DNA from: a virus
Direction: 5' to 3' (one strand)
DNA: 41,733 nucleotides
Virus record (IMG/VR): IMGVR_UViG_3300046011_008865
Span: 1-41,733 of that record
A program made the position numbers and the translations under genes. The notes beneath the pieces were generated by a model. The model saw only the letters and a list, made by a program, of their open reading frames with translations. It ran no database searches and was not told the origin of the DNA. This document shows, piece after piece, positions 38,395 through 41,733 of this stretch (position 1 is its first letter; every line of letters begins with the position of its first letter).

Positions 38395-38787
38395 TTATTT
38401 TCCTTTAGATGTAGAAGCTATACCAGCCGCTAATGGGGATTTTGCATTACCATCTCTAAATCTAAAACCTTTCATTGCGTCAGAAGCTTCACTTGATAAG
38501 TTAGGATGCGAGTTCGATTCAACTGAGGATTCTTCGTACAAACCATCAAGTTCATCAAATATCGATTTAGGAGCCATGAATGTACCAAACAAAAAGTTTT
38601 GAACAGTCTCTTCATCATTAGCACCAGTCAAACCTTGAGCATCTAAGTTTCGAATAAAAGCTTTATTATAAGCAACTTCAAACTTAACTTCATTAGTCTT
38701 GCTTATACCATTCAAAACCAATCGTGCCCAAGGTTTCTTACGTCTTGACATTAGTTTTTCAACTAACCAGTTTAGGAACTTTACCAT
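38395..38787 (-). CDS. 130-residue hypothetical protein
   Basis: It starts with a basic amphipathic helix (MVKFLNWLVEKLMSRRKKPWARLVLNG), then a mixed region and a Ser/Gly/Lys-rich disordered C-terminus. The start overlaps the end of the 120-residue ORF by 7 bases. The cationic N-terminus might bind DNA or membranes. No family recognised; the replication-gene context suggests an accessory factor. Confidence 0.6.
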   Translation of the reverse strand: MVKFLNWLVEKLMSRRKKPWARLVLNGISKTNEVKFEVAYNKAFIRNLDAQGLTGANDEETVQNFLFGTFMAPKSIFDELDGLYEESSVESNSHPNLSSEASDAMKGFRFRDGNAKSPLAAGIASTSKGK

Positions 38788-39143
38788 ATGCCTTTCTTCC
38801 TAAGCTGTTCAATGTTTGCATCAGCTTTTACTAAGATGGGTTTAATTTCATCGACAATATACTGATGAAGTATCTTACACATTTCATCTGCAAACAATAA
38901 AGCTTTATTGTTTGCATCATTGTAATCAACATCAATTTGTGGCATCGTTACGGCCAACACTTTGCCGAGATGTGTAATTTTTCCAGTAATGCTTTTGTCA
39001 TCAGTGTTGATAGACATAAAAAGGCCTGGTTTATACTTTTCCAGTTCTTCACGAAGTCGAGCATTTTCTTGTTGGGTCGTATGCAGTATTTCATTCAATA
39101 CTGCATAATCGTTTAAGCTTGCGGTGCTTATTGAGCTATTCAT
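38781..39143 (-). CDS. 120-residue hypothetical protein with coiled coil
   Basis: The first 45 residues include a heptad-like helix (LNEILHTTQQENARLREELEKY), followed by a strand-rich segment (GLFMSINTDDKSITGKITHLGKVLAVTMPQIDV) and a final helical part. It begins 3 bases after the clamp stop. Possibly a clamp- or loader-associated factor by position, but nothing in the sequence proves it; no Walker motif is present, so it is not the gp44 loader. Confidence 0.6.
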   Translation of the reverse strand: MNSSISTASLNDYAVLNEILHTTQQENARLREELEKYKPGLFMSINTDDKSITGKITHLGKVLAVTMPQIDVDYNDANNKALLFADEMCKILHQYIVDEIKPILVKADANIEQLRKKGIW

Positions 39144-39146
39144 ATT

Positions 39147-39881
39147 TTAGTTATCAATTGGAGAAATCATTGTAAGAACATATCCATTTACAACAATTTT
39201 AGCAGAAGCTTCATATATATCGATTGCAACTAATTCGTTTTCTACTGATGCAGCACGAACTAATGGAGAAAATCCATCAGTATGGAAATATGAAATGACA
39301 GTATCTTGTGGGTCATCGCTAATATCTTCGGCCAAAGTTGTTAATGGAATTGAGAATAAATCATTGCCGCCATCTGATAGTTCAATACTAACGTTCACGC
39401 CTTTTTTGATAGCAATAGTAATCTTTTTAGAACCCATTGCTTTTTCAGCATTTAAGAACAGTGCTACTTCATCGCGAGTCATCTTAATCGTTTTTAACGG
39501 AGTATCGTCAATGCTTTTTGGGCATTGCACACTATTGATATTAGCAGCACGATACTGAGAAGAAGCTTTTGAACCTTTCAATACCAAATCATTGACATCA
39601 CCATTAGCTTTCTTTTTTAGTTCAATTGAAAGTTGAGGGTCAGTTTTGAACAAATCTAAACGTTGTTTCAATACCTTGAGTTTTTTAAGTGCTAACTTAG
39701 TTCCTGATTCAAGAACAGGGATATTATCTTCAGTGATAACAACACAAGTTCTATCGGAATTGATTCCTGATAAACGAGGAGTATCCCCAGATGCATCAAG
39801 TAAAAGCATATCAATGCCAACTAAAGAGCAGACATTGATAACGTTATTTAAGTTAGTAATATCAGTTGCGGTCAATTTCAT
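39147..39881 (-). CDS. Probable DNA polymerase sliding clamp
   Basis: A 244-residue protein next to gp43. The layout resembles T4-type clamps (gp45 is 228): repeated strand-helix-strand units, LKVLKQRLDLFKTDP, IKMTRDEVALFLNAEKAMGSKKITIAI and the terminal KIVVNGYVLTMISPI strand. Clamps encircle DNA and tether the polymerase. Sequence similarity to T4 gp45 itself is weak by eye, so the call leans on position and fold pattern. AGGA lies 10 bases before the ATG. No loader genes (44, 62) are in this window. Confidence 0.6.
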   Translation of the reverse strand: MKLTATDITNLNNVINVCSLVGIDMLLLDASGDTPRLSGINSDRTCVVITEDNIPVLESGTKLALKKLKVLKQRLDLFKTDPQLSIELKKKANGDVNDLVLKGSKASSQYRAANINSVQCPKSIDDTPLKTIKMTRDEVALFLNAEKAMGSKKITIAIKKGVNVSIELSDGGNDLFSIPLTTLAEDISDDPQDTVISYFHTDGFSPLVRAASVENELVAIDIYEASAKIVVNGYVLTMISPIDN

Positions 39882-39918
39882 ATGTTTATAGTCCTATGTT
39901 TATGTATTATGTGTATGT

Positions 39919-39950
39919 ATTATAACACTATTTTTATCATATGTGTTATA
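39919..39950 (-). promoter_or_regulatory. Possible clamp promoter inside an inverted repeat
   Basis: TATAACAC (39921-39928) and GTGTTATA (39943-39950) form an 8-bp palindrome. TATAAT on the minus strand (39924-39919) overlaps one arm and could be a -10 for the clamp gene; the -35 is poor. An operator site is possible. Confidence 0.4.
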
Positions 39951-39972
39951 TATTGTTTGAAAAATATGATTA

Positions 39973-41733
39973 TTAAAAGACCATAAGTTTATTGACACGA
40001 GCACTAAATGGTGTTGGAACTTCTTTTCCTAAAGCTGAAAAGATACCTTCAAGTTTAGCAGTAATCAATTTTTCTTCAGTCTTTTTGAAATCGATTTCAA
40101 ATTCTTCTTCAAGCCAAAATGGAAACTCTTCAGCTTCAGCAGGAATGGCAATACTTGTAAAGTTATGGTCATTAGGTCTCAATTCAAAGATTTTGACTTT
40201 ATCACCAGAGCTTATCTGGAACCCGTCAGCACCCTCAAACAATGTTGATAGTTTATTGAAGTTGATTGCCGCACGACAATGACCAGGGATTGTCAGCTTA
40301 CCTTTACCCTTCGCATTCAACATCGGTTTTCCTGCAAGTTCAGCGTCATATGCACGAGTCATTAGTTCAAGATTGTTTGCTGCTTTAGAAATACCAAAAA
40401 GAAGTTTATCTTCGGAATCAATATCACCTTTGAACAATCTGCTTCTTTCGTTATTCACAAATTCTACAAGAGCATCATAAGAATCACCATTTAGAATCAT
40501 ATCAACAGTTTTCTTTAGAAACTTTTGAATGATTTTTGGAGTATCAGATTTCTTAATCTCCGAACCCATAGCTTTCATCTTATTAGTAGCAAAGCCATCT
40601 AAATCGACAACTTTCAACATATACTTTTTACGAGCTTGAAATAATCCACGTTCTGCAACTACTTCTCGACCTGCTGCAATCAAAGTATCGAATCCTGGCT
40701 GACAACAGAAAGAATCTCTCATAAACTGAGGAAAGCTATCATTGATTTCATCAGCGATAGCATCAGCTATTTCTACTGCTTCATCTTTAGTTGATGCAAA
40801 GGTTTTGAAATACGCACTATCAGTATCTCCATAGATAATAGCTTCATTATCAGTTGTATAGACATTTGATATTCTAGCCTTATCTCCACCTTCAACTTCA
40901 TATGATTTAGTTAGAATGACATTGTTATTAGTCAATGCATGACCTGCAAAACAAATCATATGCGAAGTAATAGCTCGACCACAATATGTAGTTGAAGCTC
41001 CTAACCATTCTCTGAATGCCCAGCGGAAACCTTTCGCTAATAATGCTCCATAAAGTGAATTGAGTGAGATTTTCTTAGTTAGCTGAAGCAGTTCATATTG
41101 AGCTTCTTGAATCTTTGCTTCGTTTAGGTCAGAAGAATCTTTTCCTTCAAGTTCTTTGAGAATCTTAGTCCATTTCTTTTTCTCTGCTTGCATCTTTTTA
41201 CGTTCAGAATACCAAGATTCCAAAAGCATAGGCACAATACCCTTACCTGAAGATTGGTCGAATACCGTTCCATAAGCAGAGATAGCCCATTTTTGTTCAA
41301 GCAGAACTTCTTTCCATTCTTTACCAGTTAGAGTTAGAGATTCTTCACCATTTACAAAATGTAAAGTATGCGGATGATTATCTTCATCACGAATACCTTT
41401 CCAATCCGCTTCTTTAGCAGTTGATTTGATAAAAGAAATAGTATCAATACCTGCTCGTTCTGCTTTTTCTACAGCTTCAGCAAATTCAGGATTCTCAATA
41501 AACAATCTTTCAATCGTTTCGTCAGTATCAAATTGACCTATAACCTTTTCAGGTGACATATTAAGACTACGAATAGTTGAAGGATATAGCGAGTTGATAT
41601 CAACTGAACCAACCCATTCATGTAATCCTATTCGAGGTGTCATAACGATAGCACCTTCGACTTTACCTGTTACTACATAGGAATCTTTATCTTTTACCCT
41701 AACCCCAATGTTGTTAATCGCAAAGTTGGAGAC
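39973..41733 (-). CDS. 43: gp43-like family B DNA polymerase, N-terminus beyond the window
   Basis: The reading frame is open through the right edge; an ATG at 41643 is internal, because the frame continues upstream without a stop (587 codons seen here). Polymerase motifs: VGSVDINSLYPSTIR (motif A), SLNSLYGALLAKG (motif B) and IIYGDTDSAYF (motif C). The C-terminus (PFSARVNKLMVF) may be the clamp-binding end. The 3'-5' exonuclease domain should lie outside. It replicates the phage genome with gp32, clamp, helicase and primase. No intein in the visible part. Confidence 0.97.
   Translation of the reverse strand, partial: VSNFAINNIGVRVKDKDSYVVTGKVEGAIVMTPRIGLHEWVGSVDINSLYPSTIRSLNMSPEKVIGQFDTDETIERLFIENPEFAEAVEKAERAGIDTISFIKSTAKEADWKGIRDEDNHPHTLHFVNGEESLTLTGKEWKEVLLEQKWAISAYGTVFDQSSGKGIVPMLLESWYSERKKMQAEKKKWTKILKELEGKDSSDLNEAKIQEAQYELLQLTKKISLNSLYGALLAKGFRWAFREWLGASTTYCGRAITSHMICFAGHALTNNNVILTKSYEVEGGDKARISNVYTTDNEAIIYGDTDSAYFKTFASTKDEAVEIADAIADEINDSFPQFMRDSFCCQPGFDTLIAAGREVVAERGLFQARKKYMLKVVDLDGFATNKMKAMGSEIKKSDTPKIIQKFLKKTVDMILNGDSYDALVEFVNNERSRLFKGDIDSEDKLLFGISKAANNLELMTRAYDAELAGKPMLNAKGKGKLTIPGHCRAAINFNKLSTLFEGADGFQISSGDKVKIFELRPNDHNFTSIAIPAEAEEFPFWLEEEFEIDFKKTEEKLITAKLEGIFSALGKEVPTPFSARVNKLMVF

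Noticed and set aside
39973-41643. DNA polymerase starting at 41643
   Set aside because: The frame stays open to the window edge and the exonuclease domain is missing, so this Met is internal.
1-41733. CRISPR array, IS element or integrase/attachment site
   Set aside because: No regular direct-repeat/spacer series, no transposase or integrase motif and no terminal inverted repeats were seen.

Overview
This window is part of the genome of a T4-superfamily contractile-tailed phage (myovirus). The diagnosis rests on the replication and recombination set: a gp43-type B-family DNA polymerase (cut by the right edge), a probable sliding clamp, an RNase H/FEN-type 5' nuclease, gp41-type helicase, gp61-type primase, gp32-type ssDNA-binding protein, and UvsX, UvsY and UvsW in a row. 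T4-type late promoters ([T/G/C]ATAAATA) and AGGA/GGAG ribosome binding sites agree. The DNA is AT-rich. Nothing names the host; the sigma70-like promoters (TTTACA-N16-18-TATAAT) and Shine-Dalgarno sites fit a Gram-negative host.

Almost everything is transcribed leftward (minus strand); only two genes, at 15845 and 18071, point right. From the left: a glutaredoxin fragment, a macro-domain protein, a small membrane protein, a full-length phage ClpX, and the class Ia ribonucleotide reductase genes (1-7.3 kb). Next come a GH108 endolysin (7.3-7.9 kb), the uvsW-uvsY-uvsX block (8.4-12.8 kb), gp32 (12.9-13.8 kb) and an HD-Pnk RNA/DNA end-healing enzyme (14.2-15.4 kb). An accessory block (15.8-25.7 kb) holds an HD-GYP-like phosphodiesterase, a polymerase-like protein, a tail-type protein, two tandem LRR-like paralogues, a metallopeptidase-VWA protein, a dioxygenase-like protein, a RimK ligase fused to a RimB-like protease, and a PD-(D/E)XK nuclease. 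Two very large hypothetical proteins follow (25.7-30.6 kb), then helicase-primase (31-33.4 kb), a secreted lytic transglycosylase with a long structured leader (33.5-34.4 kb), a Thg1-like protein, small accessory genes, RNase H, the clamp and the polymerase.

The standout feature is a pair of 'fractured' genes. NrdA and UvsW are each split into two ORFs. Each N-terminal ORF ends in an N-intein, each C-terminal ORF begins with a C-intein, and a free homing endonuclease gene sits between the halves: GIY-YIG in nrdA, PD-(D/E)XK with NUMOD3-like repeats in uvsW. Both insertions fall in active-site motifs: directly before the NrdA thiyl-radical cysteine, and inside the UvsW DExH box. Trans-splicing would rebuild a 746-residue NrdA and a 478-residue UvsW.

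A second theme is RNA-level timing. Several genes (the GIY-YIG gene, the endolysin gene, the 128-residue ORF) have hairpins that mask the start codon or ribosome site, with a promoter placed so that its own transcript lacks the 5' arm. This is the logic known for T4 gene e and I-TevI. A third theme is nucleic-acid repair and host takeover: HD-Pnk, Thg1-like and macro-domain proteins, a ClpX that keeps its ClpP-docking IGF loop, RimK/RimB, and candidate encapsidated effectors whose N-termini resemble T4 capsid-targeting sequences.
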